From Atopobium massiliense (GTDB lineage Bacteria > Actinomycetota > Coriobacteriia > Coriobacteriales > Atopobiaceae), in NCBI GenBank assembly GCA_900343135.1, contig OPYK01000004.1:62001-126000 (forward strand): 64,000 bases of DNA, written 5' to 3'. The position numbers and the translations under genes were made by a program. The notes beneath the pieces were generated by a model that ran no database searches, was not told the origin of the DNA, and saw only the letters and a list, made by a program, of their open reading frames with translations. Below, one piece after another: positions 8,772 to 17,857 of this stretch. Within the stretch, counting starts at the first letter, position 1; every line of letters begins with the position of its first letter.

Positions 8772-10433
8772 TTACTTAGTATCCTTTGCACGAATAATAG
8801 TGGGCTCAGCAGCACCAGCCGCAGCATCTTTGGTAATGATAACTTTTACAATGCTCAAATCACTTGGAATGTCAAACATAACATTCTCAAGGGTTTTTTC
8901 GCACATAGCGCGCAAACCACGAGCACCCGTATTGCGCTCAAGCGCCAACTTAGCAATCTCTTCAAGCGCATCGTCTTCAAACTCAAGTTCAACGCCTTCA
9001 ATGTCGAAAATACGCTTGTACTGCTTAATGATGGCGTTTTTGGGCGTTGTAAGAATGGAAACAAGATCGCGCGCGGTAAGTTCTTTGGTTGACGTAATAA
9101 CAGGAATACGGCCAACAAACTCGGGAATCATACCAAACTTATGTAAATCTTGAGGCATAACCTGCGCTAAAAGTTCATCTTGTGCGTCGTCAACTTTACG
9201 CACGAGCTCACCGGTAAAACCAACACCCTGCTTGCCAATACGGTCGGCAACAATTTTGTCAAGACCAGCAAATGCACCGCCGCAGATAAAGAGGATATTT
9301 TCGGTATTAATGTGAATAAGCTCTTGAGAAGGATGTTTGCGACCACCCTGAGGAGGAACACTCGCATTAGTTCCTTCCAAAATTTTAAGCAGCGCCTGCT
9401 GAACACCTTCACCCGACACATCGCGCGTAATGGACAAATTCTCTGCTTTACGTGCGATTTTGTCAATCTCATCAATGTACACAATACCAAGTTCAGCACG
9501 ATCTACATCACCATCGGCAGCGTTAATAAGTTTAAGCAAAATGTTTTCAACATCTTCGCCCACGTAACCTGCTTCTGTAAGTGTAGTTGCATCGGCTATA
9601 GCAAACGGAACTTCCAAAAAGCGCGCCAGCGTTTGCGCAAGAAGCGTTTTACCCGTACCGGTAGGACCAAGCAGCAAAATGTTGCTTTTTGCAAGTTCAA
9701 CTGTTGCTAAATCGTCTGCATCAGCGTTGGCTGAATCAGCATCTTCTGTTTTGAGTTCATTTAGTTTACGACGCGACAGCCACCCTTTTGGTGTGTTTAC
9801 CTGGGCTTGTTCAAGTTTATGTTTGCCACTGGCGGCATCAGCTGCAGCATCACCGTGTTCATCTTCACTTTGTGCCTCATCGTTCATATTGGTCATAATG
9901 CGGCGATAGTGATTATACACAGCAACACTGAGCGCACGTTTTGCCTGCTCTTGACCCATTACGTACTGAGAAAGTTCATCGTAAATCTCATGCGGCGTAG
10001 GCAAATAGTCAAAAATAGGCTGAGGTGCGTCATCATCGTCAGAATCGTCAGTATCATCTTCATCGTCGTCATACGGCGTAATCCTACTTAAGAAGTCTTT
10101 CAATGATTCATGTGGCGCAGGTAGAGAGTTTGCTTTCGATTGTGCGTCAGCATCATCGCCGTTGTCGACATCTTTCGCCGTGCCATTCGCCACCGATTTG
10201 GCAATCATTTCTTTCATGGTAGTAAATGGAGGATTATCTGCAGCTTTAGCACCATGGCGTTTCGTTGCTGCAACAGCTGCAAACGGGTTTTTTTGCGCAT
10301 CGTTCTCAAGAATCTCGGTACACAACGCAATGCAATCATCGCAGATATAGATGTTATTTGGCCCTTGAATAATGCGGGTAACCATGGAGCGCGTTCTATT
10401 GCAAAACGAGCATACAATGGGTTTATCTTGCAT
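8772..10433 (-). CDS. clpX: ATP-dependent Clp protease ATP-binding subunit ClpX, with two long acidic inserts
   Basis: An AAA+ unfoldase that feeds ClpP. The N-terminal zinc-binding domain has Cys8, Cys11, Cys31 and Cys34. Walker A is GPTGTGKT (256-263). The pore loop [11 protein letters not shown], the sensor region [21 protein letters not shown] and the C-terminal NTGARGLRA box are all present. The ClpP-docking IGF loop reads GVGF. At 553 residues it is about 125 longer than usual (about 420-430). The extra sequence is in two low-complexity blocks: about 45-140, ending in an Asp run ([15 protein letters not shown]), and about 183-245, rich in Asp, Ala and Glu. The ATG at 10433 has GAGGGG six bases upstream. 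It is the last gene of a tig-clpP-clpX set, 67 bases after clpP. Confidence 0.95.
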   Translation of the reverse strand: MQDKPIVCSFCNRTRSMVTRIIQGPNNIYICDDCIALCTEILENDAQKNPFAAVAATKRHGAKAADNPPFTTMKEMIAKSVANGTAKDVDNGDDADAQSKANSLPAPHESLKDFLSRITPYDDDEDDTDDSDDDDAPQPIFDYLPTPHEIYDELSQYVMGQEQAKRALSVAVYNHYRRIMTNMNDEAQSEDEHGDAAADAASGKHKLEQAQVNTPKGWLSRRKLNELKTEDADSANADADDLATVELAKSNILLLGPTGTGKTLLAQTLARFLEVPFAIADATTLTEAGYVGEDVENILLKLINAADGDVDRAELGIVYIDEIDKIARKAENLSITRDVSGEGVQQALLKILEGTNASVPPQGGRKHPSQELIHINTENILFICGGAFAGLDKIVADRIGKQGVGFTGELVRKVDDAQDELLAQVMPQDLHKFGMIPEFVGRIPVITSTKELTARDLVSILTTPKNAIIKQYKRIFDIEGVELEFEDDALEEIAKLALERNTGARGLRAMCEKTLENVMFDIPSDLSIVKVIITKDAAAGAAEPTIIRAKDTK

Positions 10434-10500
10434 AAAAGCCCCTCAAATCAAATAAAACTCCTGCAACACACTAGTCTTGCAGCCTCATATAATCGTGCAC

Positions 10501-11118
10501 TTAGTTATTCTGCAGCGCGGCACGCGTAGTGATTACCTTATCAACCAGGCCATATTCAAGCGCATCTTGTGCGCGCAAGTAATTATCGCGCTCGGTGTCT
10601 TCATTAATCCGCTCTTTCGTTTGACCGGTATATGATGCGAGCAGCTCGTTTAAGTGTTCACGAATCCACTTAGTTTCGTCGGCAACAATTTGAATATCAG
10701 TTTGTTGACCTTGTGCACCACTCGAAGGCTGGTGAATCATCACCATCGAATTGGGCAAACACATACGCTTACCCTTTGCACCAGCAGCCAAAAGCACTGA
10801 TGCCATCGAGCAGGCCATACCCACACAAATGGTAGAAACATCAGGCTTAATAAAGTTCATCGTGTCCAAAATGCCCAAACCGGCATACACCTCGCCACCA
10901 GGCGAATCGATGTAAAGTGAAATGTCTTTATCGGGATCTTGGCTTTCAAGATGAAGCAGCTGAGCTATTACAAGGTTTGCAGAATCGCGCGTTACCTCTT
11001 CGCCCAGAAACACAATACGGTCGTTTAACAGGCGCGAGTAAATATCGTAACTGCGCTCGCCACGCGGCGTTTGCTCAATAACATAGGGGATGAGCGGCGT
11101 TGCAACGGGAGTATGCAT
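10501..11118 (-). CDS. clpP: ATP-dependent Clp protease proteolytic subunit
   Basis: A 205-residue serine peptidase that forms the ClpP tetradecamer. The catalytic Ser is in GMACSMAS, the His in [10 protein letters not shown] and the Asp in the ERDNYLRA region. The N-terminal axial-loop region begins [23 protein letters not shown], which is typical of bacterial ClpP. The ATG at 11118 has AAAGG seven bases upstream. It sits between trigger factor and ClpX, matching the common tig-clpP-clpX arrangement, with a terminator-like hairpin between it and tig. Only one clpP is seen in the window, although many actinobacteria have two. Confidence 0.96.
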   Translation of the reverse strand: MHTPVATPLIPYVIEQTPRGERSYDIYSRLLNDRIVFLGEEVTRDSANLVIAQLLHLESQDPDKDISLYIDSPGGEVYAGLGILDTMNFIKPDVSTICVGMACSMASVLLAAGAKGKRMCLPNSMVMIHQPSSGAQGQQTDIQIVADETKWIREHLNELLASYTGQTKERINEDTERDNYLRAQDALEYGLVDKVITTRAALQNN

Positions 11119-11142
11119 GAGGTGCCTTTCTATTTGTACAAA

Positions 11143-11171
11143 GTGCGCTCCGGAGAAAGCCCGAAGCGCAC
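11143..11171 (-). terminator. Hairpin between tig and clpP (possible attenuator)
   Basis: GTGCGCTCCGG (11143-11153) pairs with CCGAAGCGCAC (11161-11171), 10 of 11 pairs around a seven-base loop. On the minus strand it is followed by TTTG. It lies in the 113-base gap between trigger factor and clpP and could partly terminate tig transcription or mark an RNA processing site. Confidence 0.45.
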
Positions 11172-11231
11172 ATGAAAACGCGAATTGCTACATGAGGTCG
11201 TACAAACTCACCAACGAGCCACGTACAAACC

Positions 11232-12710
11232 TTATTGTTCGTCTTTGCTTGCTTCAGCCTTTTTCTCAGAAGCAGACTTGGTCTTCTTTGCAGCAGCTTT
11301 TTTAGTGGTGCTCTTAGTACTGCGAGTCGACTTTGTTTCATCTTTCTTGGTTGATTTCTTCGTAGCCTTTTTGTCGCTCTTCTTGCTTTCTTTTGCAGCA
11401 GCAGCGCGAGCTTCAGCTATTTCGTCAACAATTTCTACCTTTGCATTGTCAACAAGCCATTTCACCGCTTTTGCACGACGAATTGACTCGCGGATAGCAG
11501 GCAGCTGACCTGCAGCCTTAAACTCGTTTATTGCTGCATCAACGTCGTCTTTACCAGCATTTTTGAACTCTTCGATAACGTCGTCCTGCGTTGCTTCAAG
11601 GTTAAAGTGACGGGCAATAGCATTAAGAGCAAGTGACTGACGCGCGCGATCGTTTGCCTGACTGTGAAGGTCGCTTAAGAATTGGTCGAATTGAAGCCCA
11701 CGCGATGCCAAGAACTGGTCGAGGGAAGTACCCTGACGCTGAAGCTGGTTGAGGAACTCGTTTCCGATTTCTTGGAATACCTGGTTTTCGTATACTTCGG
11801 GAACCTTATCAATGGTAAGGTGCTTACCTACTTCGATAACCAGTCTATCTTCCTTAAGCGAAGGAAGTGAAGTTTGTTTATCTTTTTCGATTTCATCTTT
11901 AAGAGCAGCTTTAAGCTCAGCTACCGTGTCGTAACCCATTGAGTTCTTTGCAAACTCGTCGTTGAGCTCGGGCACAACTTCTTTTTGGATTTTGTTAAGC
12001 GTTGCGTTTAGTTTAACGGTGATAGCATCGTCGCCCTCGCCCATTGTCCATGAAATCTCTTTGGTGTCGCCCACCTTCATGCCAACAAAGCCTTGTACCA
12101 ATCCTTGTGGCAGATAGCCAATACCAAGGTTAAAGTGACGATCGGTGCCAACGTATGGAGTAGCGTTTTCAACATCCTCAACGTTGCATACTACGCCGCT
12201 TTTCTCGTCTACAACAGCTTTTGGATCGTCTACATCAACAAGGCGCGTTGAGTAAGTAATGAACTGTTCAATTTGTTGTTCAATTTCGGCGTCAGTTGCC
12301 GTTTCAGGAGGCATGGTAATAGATGGCGCGTCGTAGGTGTCGAGTTCGCATACAGGAGGAATGCTTATCTCAGCACTCACGGTATAATCTTTGTGCTCTT
12401 CTACAGGATTGGCATCTTCTGCGAATTTTGGCTTATCAATGGCTACAATGTCGAGCTCATCAAGCATAAAGGGTTGAGCTTGTTCAAGAAGCTCTTCGGT
12501 AGCTTGTGCCAAAACAGCATCTTTACCAACGATACCGTTAATAACGGGACGTGGTGCACGTCCACGACGGAACCCCTGAAATGCATATTTCTTTGCAATT
12601 TCTTTGTATGCAGAATCGATAGCCGCATCAACATCGGCTGCAGCAACCGTAAGTGTTACGGAAACTTTATCATTGCTGGTCTTATCAGCGGTGGCAGTAA
12701 TGTTCAACAT
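11232..12710 (-). CDS. tig: Trigger factor with long Lys/Ser/Thr-rich tail
   Basis: A ribosome-associated chaperone and peptidyl-prolyl isomerase of 492 residues. The ribosome-binding signature is visible as FQGFRRGRAPRPVI near residue 44. An FKBP-like domain follows (about 155-240: EKSGVVCNVEDVEN ... LPQGLVQGFVGMKVGDTKEI), then the helical C-terminal domain. The last 50 or so residues are a low-complexity basic tail (KKATKKSTKKDETKSTRSTK). The ATG at 12710 has GGAGGA only one base upstream, which is too close; the adjacent TTG would have better spacing, so the exact start is uncertain by one codon. It heads the tig-clpP-clpX set. Confidence 0.94.
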   Translation of the reverse strand: MLNITATADKTSNDKVSVTLTVAAADVDAAIDSAYKEIAKKYAFQGFRRGRAPRPVINGIVGKDAVLAQATEELLEQAQPFMLDELDIVAIDKPKFAEDANPVEEHKDYTVSAEISIPPVCELDTYDAPSITMPPETATDAEIEQQIEQFITYSTRLVDVDDPKAVVDEKSGVVCNVEDVENATPYVGTDRHFNLGIGYLPQGLVQGFVGMKVGDTKEISWTMGEGDDAITVKLNATLNKIQKEVVPELNDEFAKNSMGYDTVAELKAALKDEIEKDKQTSLPSLKEDRLVIEVGKHLTIDKVPEVYENQVFQEIGNEFLNQLQRQGTSLDQFLASRGLQFDQFLSDLHSQANDRARQSLALNAIARHFNLEATQDDVIEEFKNAGKDDVDAAINEFKAAGQLPAIRESIRRAKAVKWLVDNAKVEIVDEIAEARAAAAKESKKSDKKATKKSTKKDETKSTRSTKSTTKKAAAKKTKSASEKKAEASKDEQ

Positions 12711-12814
12711 TCCTCCAGTGTTCTCATGCGTGCTCGATCGTAGTACAAAGTCAAGGCGTAGACAGCCGCTTGATTATGTGAGCATGCAACTTTTTAGTAC
12801 ATACGCGTAGTACA

Positions 12815-12901
12815 TGGTGCGAGCGAAAGGACTTGAACCTTCACGAGATTTCTCCCACCAGATCCTAAGTCTGGCGCGTCTGCCTATTCCGCCACGCTCG
12901 C
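12815..12901 (-). tRNA. tRNA-Leu (anticodon UAG)
   Basis: Read on the minus strand, the acceptor stem GCGAGCG pairs with CGCTCGC, then discriminator A and an encoded CCA (12815-12817). The anticodon stem-loop is CCAGACTTAGGATCTGG with anticodon TAG. A long variable arm (GTGGGAGAAATCTCGT) marks it as class II, and the T-loop carries GGTTCAAGTCC. The span is 87 bases with CCA. It lies between trigger factor and the acyltransferase gene, transcribed with them on the minus strand. Confidence 0.96.
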
Positions 12902-12929
12902 AAAGTAACATACAACTTAGAAATAATAG

Positions 12930-12981
12930 CAAAGCTCAAGCTTTGTTTACCTGAGAATTGTTGGAATTATTATTCCTTCTC
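12930..12981. terminator. Two small hairpins between the acyltransferase gene and tRNA-Leu
   Basis: CAAAGCT/AGCTTTG (12930-12945) is followed on the minus strand by a T-rich stretch, compatible with termination of the upstream acyltransferase transcript. A second imperfect hairpin pairs GAGAA/TTCTC (12953-12957/12977-12981) and GGAAT/ATTCC (12963-12967/12972-12976). Both are weak and AT-rich. The rest of the gap between tig and the acyltransferase gene (12711-13038) holds only the tRNA. Confidence 0.4.
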
Positions 12982-13038
12982 AAAAACTATAAAATACTTG
13001 CAGCTCACCCGCGAAAAAACCACGAGCATTCACACAGA

Positions 13039-14388
13039 CTACAGCAGTTTGCGACATATCGGAGCCAATCGCAGCAGGCGTGTTAACGCAACCGATCCGC
13101 AAAGACATATCGCAATACACGCAAGCTCAAATGCGCCATATACCACAAGCTCAGGTACGCCAAAGCCGTGCAGCATAGTTACTATGCTTGAAAATGCAAC
13201 ATTACACGAGGCAAGAAAACCTGCATCGGCTGCATATGCGCTGGCAGATGCCAACGGGTGTGCGCTGCCATACGCCATAACGATGCTGCCTGCGGTATAC
13301 ATGCATATATGTAAAAAAAGAACATGAAACAGATATATGCCAAATGAATCACGCAAAAGTGCATGTTGAAGTACCCCTAAGCAGCGCGAAGAAGCCGACG
13401 CTGTGCCATCGGCTGCAGACATGCTAGAAGAAACGGCCGTTGCAGCAAACCTTCGCTCGTCGAGAATGCGCACGATACCAAATAACGAGCAGCTCATAAT
13501 GCACATCCATATGCTTTCAGGCATAAAAGAAGCAGGGATGATCTGTGTTTGTTCAAGAAATATCATACAAAGCGCGCTTGCACTAAACCCGACTACACAC
13601 AAAGGAAGATTGATACGTGCGCGCAAAAGGTAATACCCAAGCACAAAATAAACGAGTTCGTAGGAGATGGGAAGGTACTGTTCAAATGTTGTGTGGAACA
13701 GATTATTTACAAACGGAATAACAAACATACTTACAACGCCAATACATAAGGAAACACGCAGCCGCGTTATTGAACTATGTTCAAGAACAATGCGAAGCGG
13801 AAGCACGATTGCGTACAGACCAATGAGCCTATATAAAAACCATAGGTGATCCCATGTTTTTGCTTGGAGTACAGAAAGTATTGCCTGGTAAACAAGTTCA
13901 AATCCACTAAGGTGTTTGGTAAACCAAAGTTCAATACATGAAAACACGGTGCCCACTACCGCAAGACACACGGCAATGCGCACAATATGATAACCCATTT
14001 TACGTGGCGTTATATGGCGCGCAGGATCGAGTAAAAGTGCGCCAGAAATCATAAAGAACACAGGTACAGCCCAGCGAAAAAGCCAAATTGATATAAGTGT
14101 TTGAACATGAAGAAATTCCTGCGCAGATGCACTAAGATACGGCTGGCGCTCAGCCGATACAAGCACATGAATGCATACAACAGCTAGAGTAGCGCAGATG
14201 CGTAGCCAGTCTATATATGCACGATGCACAGGCTGCAGAAAAGGCGGCTGAACCTTAGATGTCTGCATGTTTGTTGAGCACGCATCAATTGGCTTGTTGG
14301 CAAGCTGAGCACAAGCAGGCGTAGCTGCGCATGATTGTGTACAAGAGCAGGTATCGGCGGTGTGCGAATGCGAAGGTGCAATGCTCAT
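13039..14388 (-). CDS. Membrane acyltransferase (acyltransferase-3 / OatA-WecH-like family)
   Basis: A polytopic membrane protein of 449 residues. After a soluble, Cys/Thr/Ala-rich N-terminus of about 50 residues, the family pattern begins with RAYIDWLRICATLAVVCIHVLVS, with the conserved His in the first membrane helix. RWAVPVFFMISGALLL, typical of acyltransferase-3 proteins, follows, and then about eight more hydrophobic segments, including WFLYRLIGLYAIVLPL. Family members O-acylate sugars of peptidoglycan, polysaccharide or lipids. The ATG lies four bases after the gatD stop with AAGGTAG as ribosome site. It is therefore the third gene of a murT-gatD transcription unit and may act on cell-wall or cell-surface glycans. 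The substrate is not known. Confidence 0.82.
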   Translation of the reverse strand: MSIAPSHSHTADTCSCTQSCAATPACAQLANKPIDACSTNMQTSKVQPPFLQPVHRAYIDWLRICATLAVVCIHVLVSAERQPYLSASAQEFLHVQTLISIWLFRWAVPVFFMISGALLLDPARHITPRKMGYHIVRIAVCLAVVGTVFSCIELWFTKHLSGFELVYQAILSVLQAKTWDHLWFLYRLIGLYAIVLPLRIVLEHSSITRLRVSLCIGVVSMFVIPFVNNLFHTTFEQYLPISYELVYFVLGYYLLRARINLPLCVVGFSASALCMIFLEQTQIIPASFMPESIWMCIMSCSLFGIVRILDERRFAATAVSSSMSAADGTASASSRCLGVLQHALLRDSFGIYLFHVLFLHICMYTAGSIVMAYGSAHPLASASAYAADAGFLASCNVAFSSIVTMLHGFGVPELVVYGAFELACIAICLCGSVALTRLLRLAPICRKLL

Positions 14389-14392
14389 AGCA

Positions 14393-15133
14393 CTACCTTG
14401 CTGCCTTCATGCGGTTTAACATAACGCGATTTGCCTCAAGTTCATATTCATCATCCAAAGGTTCAAGTTCATAATTACCTTTACGTGCAAGCGCGCGCTG
14501 CATAAGATAATCAATAACGCCAGGATTTTTTGGGAAGATAGGCCCGTGAATGTATGTCCCTACCACATTTTTGTATAAACAACCCTCAAAGCCACTTTCG
14601 CCGTCGTTACCATAACCGCACAGCACGCGTCCTAACGGCTGCACGCCAGCCCCTAAGTGCGTGCGTCCCGCGTGGTTTTCATATCCAACAATGGGAGTTG
14701 AACTTATGCTGCTTTGAATAGCAATATTGCCAATAAGACGCGGCTGTCCCCTATCGGTATATAAATCTACGAGCGACAGCCCCTGCAGCTTTTCATCTTG
14801 CATCATATACGAATGTCCCAAGAGCTGATATCCACCACAAACAGCCGCAAGTACCCCGCCATCTTCAACATAAGCGGAAAGTTCAGATTTATAATTTTGC
14901 AGGGTTTCACATACGATTTTTTGCTCGCGATCTGAACCGCCACCAATAAATACAATATCGGCTAACGTCAAATCGAGGGTATCGCCAACATGTATTTCGC
15001 GCACGGTGCAGGCAATGTTGCGCCAAGCACAACGCTTTTGAAACACGAGCATGTTTCCCGAGTCGCCATACAAGTTGAGTAGTTCAGGGTATAAATGAAA
15101 CATCGTAAGTTCATGAGTATGCGTATGGTTCAT
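14393..15133 (-). CDS. gatD: Lipid II isoglutaminyl synthase, glutamine amidotransferase subunit GatD
   Basis: A CobB/CobQ-like class I glutaminase of 246 residues that supplies ammonia to MurT for amidating the alpha-carboxyl of D-Glu in lipid II. The N-terminal block HLYPELLNLYGDSGN is characteristic. The nucleophile is Cys99 in AAVCGGYQLLG and the catalytic His is His196 in GTYIHGP. The ATG at 15133 is preceded by GGGAG and gives the normal length; the frame is open 17 codons further upstream, into the end of murT. murT ends 10 bases before this start, so the two subunits are co-transcribed, as in Gram-positive bacteria generally. Confidence 0.95.
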   Translation of the reverse strand: MNHTHTHELTMFHLYPELLNLYGDSGNMLVFQKRCAWRNIACTVREIHVGDTLDLTLADIVFIGGGSDREQKIVCETLQNYKSELSAYVEDGGVLAAVCGGYQLLGHSYMMQDEKLQGLSLVDLYTDRGQPRLIGNIAIQSSISSTPIVGYENHAGRTHLGAGVQPLGRVLCGYGNDGESGFEGCLYKNVVGTYIHGPIFPKNPGVIDYLMQRALARKGNYELEPLDDEYELEANRVMLNRMKAAR

Positions 15134-15143
15134 AATTCTCCCG

Positions 15144-16589
15144 TTACGCCGTTTTGCTATCAGAATTTGAACATAGCTGTTCAAGACGAGCTTTAACTGG
15201 CCATAATGCCGAGTAATTCGTAAGCACGTACAGCGGGTACGAACTCAAATCTGCGGATGCTGCTGTACAAGCAGCAAGCGCTTCATCAATATCTGAAGCA
15301 AGACTACTATCAAACCCAGCATATTTTAACCGTACACGCATATCACATGCACGAGTGCCGCCACACATAAGATGTGGTTTGTCTTCGCTAGTCAACCGTT
15401 CAAAATCAACGTCCCAAAGCCACGACACATCGCAGCCGTCGTTATCGTTGTCGTTAATGCAAATATAAATATGTTTGCGGCGCGAATCTTGCTGCAAAAG
15501 CGATATGTTTTGATTAAAACCGGTTGGGTTTTTTGCAAGGTTCAAAATAATCGGCATTCCCTTATAAACAAAATGTTGCAGGCGACCGTTTTGAGGGTGA
15601 AATTGCTGAAGCGTTTCCGCAAAATATTGAACTTGAACTCCCACCTCAGATAACGCACTCCATGCACAAACGATGTTGTACACCATATACATACCGGAAA
15701 ACGCTGCGTGTATCTGCACCGATGATGCAGAAGACGCGACGTCATGACTCTGCGATTGCACGGGGCTTTCGTCACGTGCATCAACATGCTGAGCTGTGTG
15801 CGGCGCGGTGTGTTCAATAATGCACGAAAGACCAGCTTCACTAATGGAAATATCGCGTGCGGCATAATCGAGCTGCGGGCGCTTAAACTCACAGGAAGGA
15901 CAATAAAAATTGCCAAGCTGCGCATACGTACGCGAGTGATACAGCAGCTTTGCTCCACACAACTGGCAAAATCGCGCTTCGGGTACACGGTCGATGAGAG
16001 CGGGCAATGTTTGAGATACGCCCACATAACGCACGGGATTTCCTGCCTTTTTCACCCTATGTGCAACAGCCATACTGAGCGGATCATCGGCACACACGAT
16101 AAGCATGGTTGCGGGTGACGCTATAAGAGCAGTTGCAATTGTATCTTGAACTCTATCCATTTCGCCTACCCTATCGAGCTGGTCGCGAAAGAGATTAAGC
16201 AATACAAAATACCGGGGTTTAAGTGCAGGAATAACAGTTGCGCACGAAAGTTCATCAACCTCTAAACTTGCCCAATCGCTTGCCGAATGTTGAACAAGCG
16301 CAGCTGCGACGCCTGCCGGCATGTTTGCACCAACACTGTTACACGCCACACGAAAACCTGCGCGCTCAAGCGTTTGTGCAATGAGGTTGTTTGTTGTTGT
16401 TTTACCGTTTGTGCCGCATACAACAATTGAGCCATCACGTAAGTGAGCGGCTGCATGCTCGATATAGTTGCTGTCAACATGTAACGCAATAACACCTGGC
16501 AGCTGCGATGCCGAGCGCTTGCATACATCGCGAAGCAGCCATGTACACATGCTGGCAAGTATATGTGCGATATGCTCTTGTAAAGCCAT
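15144..16589 (-). CDS. murT: Lipid II isoglutaminyl synthase, Mur-ligase-like subunit MurT
   Basis: 481 residues. The Mur ligase P-loop GTNGKTTT is at 59-66, and the central domain has EVDELSCATVIPALKPRYFVLLNLFRDQLDR. MurT is distinguished from other Mur ligases by a zinc-ribbon insertion, seen here as CQLCGAKLLY ... FYCPSCEFKRP at about residues 208-235, and by the C-terminal DUF1727-type domain (NPTGFNQNISLL, and near the end YVLTNYSALWPVKARLE). With GatD it amidates D-iso-glutamate of lipid II, which favours cross-linking. An Ala/Ser/His-rich linker at about 260-285 is poorly conserved. The ATG at 16589 has GAAGGA five bases upstream. Confidence 0.95.
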   Translation of the reverse strand: MALQEHIAHILASMCTWLLRDVCKRSASQLPGVIALHVDSNYIEHAAAHLRDGSIVVCGTNGKTTTNNLIAQTLERAGFRVACNSVGANMPAGVAAALVQHSASDWASLEVDELSCATVIPALKPRYFVLLNLFRDQLDRVGEMDRVQDTIATALIASPATMLIVCADDPLSMAVAHRVKKAGNPVRYVGVSQTLPALIDRVPEARFCQLCGAKLLYHSRTYAQLGNFYCPSCEFKRPQLDYAARDISISEAGLSCIIEHTAPHTAQHVDARDESPVQSQSHDVASSASSVQIHAAFSGMYMVYNIVCAWSALSEVGVQVQYFAETLQQFHPQNGRLQHFVYKGMPIILNLAKNPTGFNQNISLLQQDSRRKHIYICINDNDNDGCDVSWLWDVDFERLTSEDKPHLMCGGTRACDMRVRLKYAGFDSSLASDIDEALAACTAASADLSSYPLYVLTNYSALWPVKARLEQLCSNSDSKTA

Positions 16590-16640
16590 AAAATTCCTTC
16601 GTACTAATCACGCGCTGACTAACATACGCCTTCGTACGTG

Positions 16641-17309
16641 CTAGTTTGCTTCACTATCGGTTGTTGCATGCTCACCATCATCGCTGAGTGAAAGCGCAGT
16701 CATATCTTGCGCTGCATATTCTTCGGGTGTAAGAACATCTTCGATACGCAAATTAACAGCAGATACAACAAGTCCGGTCATACCCATTACCTGGTGAACA
16801 ACCACACGTTTTACGTCCTCAAACACCTGCGGCGCATACGCACCATATTTGATGAGCACCGAAATATTTACTCGCACAGAAGCATCGTTGCCAACCTCAA
16901 CCGTTACGCCTTTACGCGAATCCGAAGCGCCAAGCACATCTTGTACACGGTTAAACCAGCTACCTTTCATGCCAACAACATCGGGCACATCGCGCATTGC
17001 AAGAGCGACAATTTTTTCTATAACGCCATTAGAAAACGTGAGTGAATCTTCGCTATCTTCGGTGTCGATGTCGATATCCGTCGCATCTTCAGCTGTATCT
17101 TCGCGAGCCGCTGCAGCTGCACCTTCAGCGGCTTCGGCAGTAGTGTTTGCACGATCGTTGGCATCCGATACAGATTTTTGTGTATATTCATCTGCTACAT
17201 CGGCAGCCGAAGGTGCACAGTCAGGTGCACTGTCGTTTTGGTTTGCATCAGGCGTAATGAGAGTTTGGTGCTGTTCACCAAGGTTTTTTACATGTGATGA
17301 TGTATTCAT
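16641..17309 (-). CDS. Asp23/Gls24 family envelope stress protein
   Basis: The C-terminal 110 residues match Asp23/Gls24: FSNGVIEKIVALAMRDVPDVVGMKG, then VTVEVGNDASVRVNISVLIKYG and the VFEDVKRVVVHQVMGMTGLVVSAVNLRIEDV-type tail. The first 90 residues are acidic and low-complexity (TAEDATDIDIDTEDSED-like). In staphylococci Asp23 is a membrane-associated protein tethered by AmaP and involved in cell-envelope homeostasis. Here it is the third gene after amaP and DUF2273 on the same strand, the usual set. Start: ATG 17309, or GTG 17318 three codons earlier; AAGGG lies 11 bases before the ATG, and neither spacing is ideal. Confidence 0.9.
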   Translation of the reverse strand: MNTSSHVKNLGEQHQTLITPDANQNDSAPDCAPSAADVADEYTQKSVSDANDRANTTAEAAEGAAAAAREDTAEDATDIDIDTEDSEDSLTFSNGVIEKIVALAMRDVPDVVGMKGSWFNRVQDVLGASDSRKGVTVEVGNDASVRVNISVLIKYGAYAPQVFEDVKRVVVHQVMGMTGLVVSAVNLRIEDVLTPEEYAAQDMTALSLSDDGEHATTDSEAN

Positions 17310-17357
17310 CCTTCGCACATCCCTTCGTTTTGAATATGAATATGGCTGCCGCGCATG

Positions 17358-17855
17358 TTAGATTCGCTTATCGCGAAACATGTCTTTTATGAGTTTAAGC
17401 AACCGTGGTTTTCCATCAAATAGCTGGCCAAACGCAACACCTACGGCAACACAAACCACAATGAGCAGCACGCGCCACACACCAATCCAAAAGATAAGCA
17501 GCGCGGCAATGAGTCCGCACACACCACCTATTACCGCATGTTCGCGACCAGGGAACGTGGCGTGTAGCCATGCGCCCGAAAGGATACATTGGAGTATATG
17601 AAAAGATGAACTCTGCGAACATGAGATATTCTCCGAGGCATCGGTCTTAGCGTGCGTATGTACACATGGAGCATGTTCATTCTGAGCATGTGATTCAACT
17701 TGAACTTTTTGTTCAGATACACCGTGCATATCACGTTTTTGTGCTGCACCACGTGCTGAAGCCGCGCAAACGTCACATACCTGCGAGGACTGTTCAGCGC
17801 TCGATTGAACCTTCAATCCGGGTTGCAGCTGCGTATCAATGATCGTTTGTGCCAT
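17358..17855 (-). CDS. DUF2273 small membrane protein with extended N-terminus
   Basis: 165 residues. Only the last 65 residues are conserved. They hold two adjacent membrane helices (AVIGGVCGLIAALLIFWIGV, then WRVLLIVVCVAVGVAFGQLF) followed by a short basic tail, the DUF2273 pattern found between amaP and asp23 genes. The first 100 residues are Gln/Ser/His/Cys-rich and look disordered, with several single Cys residues; typical DUF2273 proteins are only 60-70 residues. It is spaced two bases from amaP and about 50 bases from asp23. The function is probably structural, in the Asp23 membrane anchor complex; this is inferred from context. Confidence 0.8.
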   Translation of the reverse strand: MAQTIIDTQLQPGLKVQSSAEQSSQVCDVCAASARGAAQKRDMHGVSEQKVQVESHAQNEHAPCVHTHAKTDASENISCSQSSSFHILQCILSGAWLHATFPGREHAVIGGVCGLIAALLIFWIGVWRVLLIVVCVAVGVAFGQLFDGKPRLLKLIKDMFRDKRI

Positions 17856-17857
17856 AA

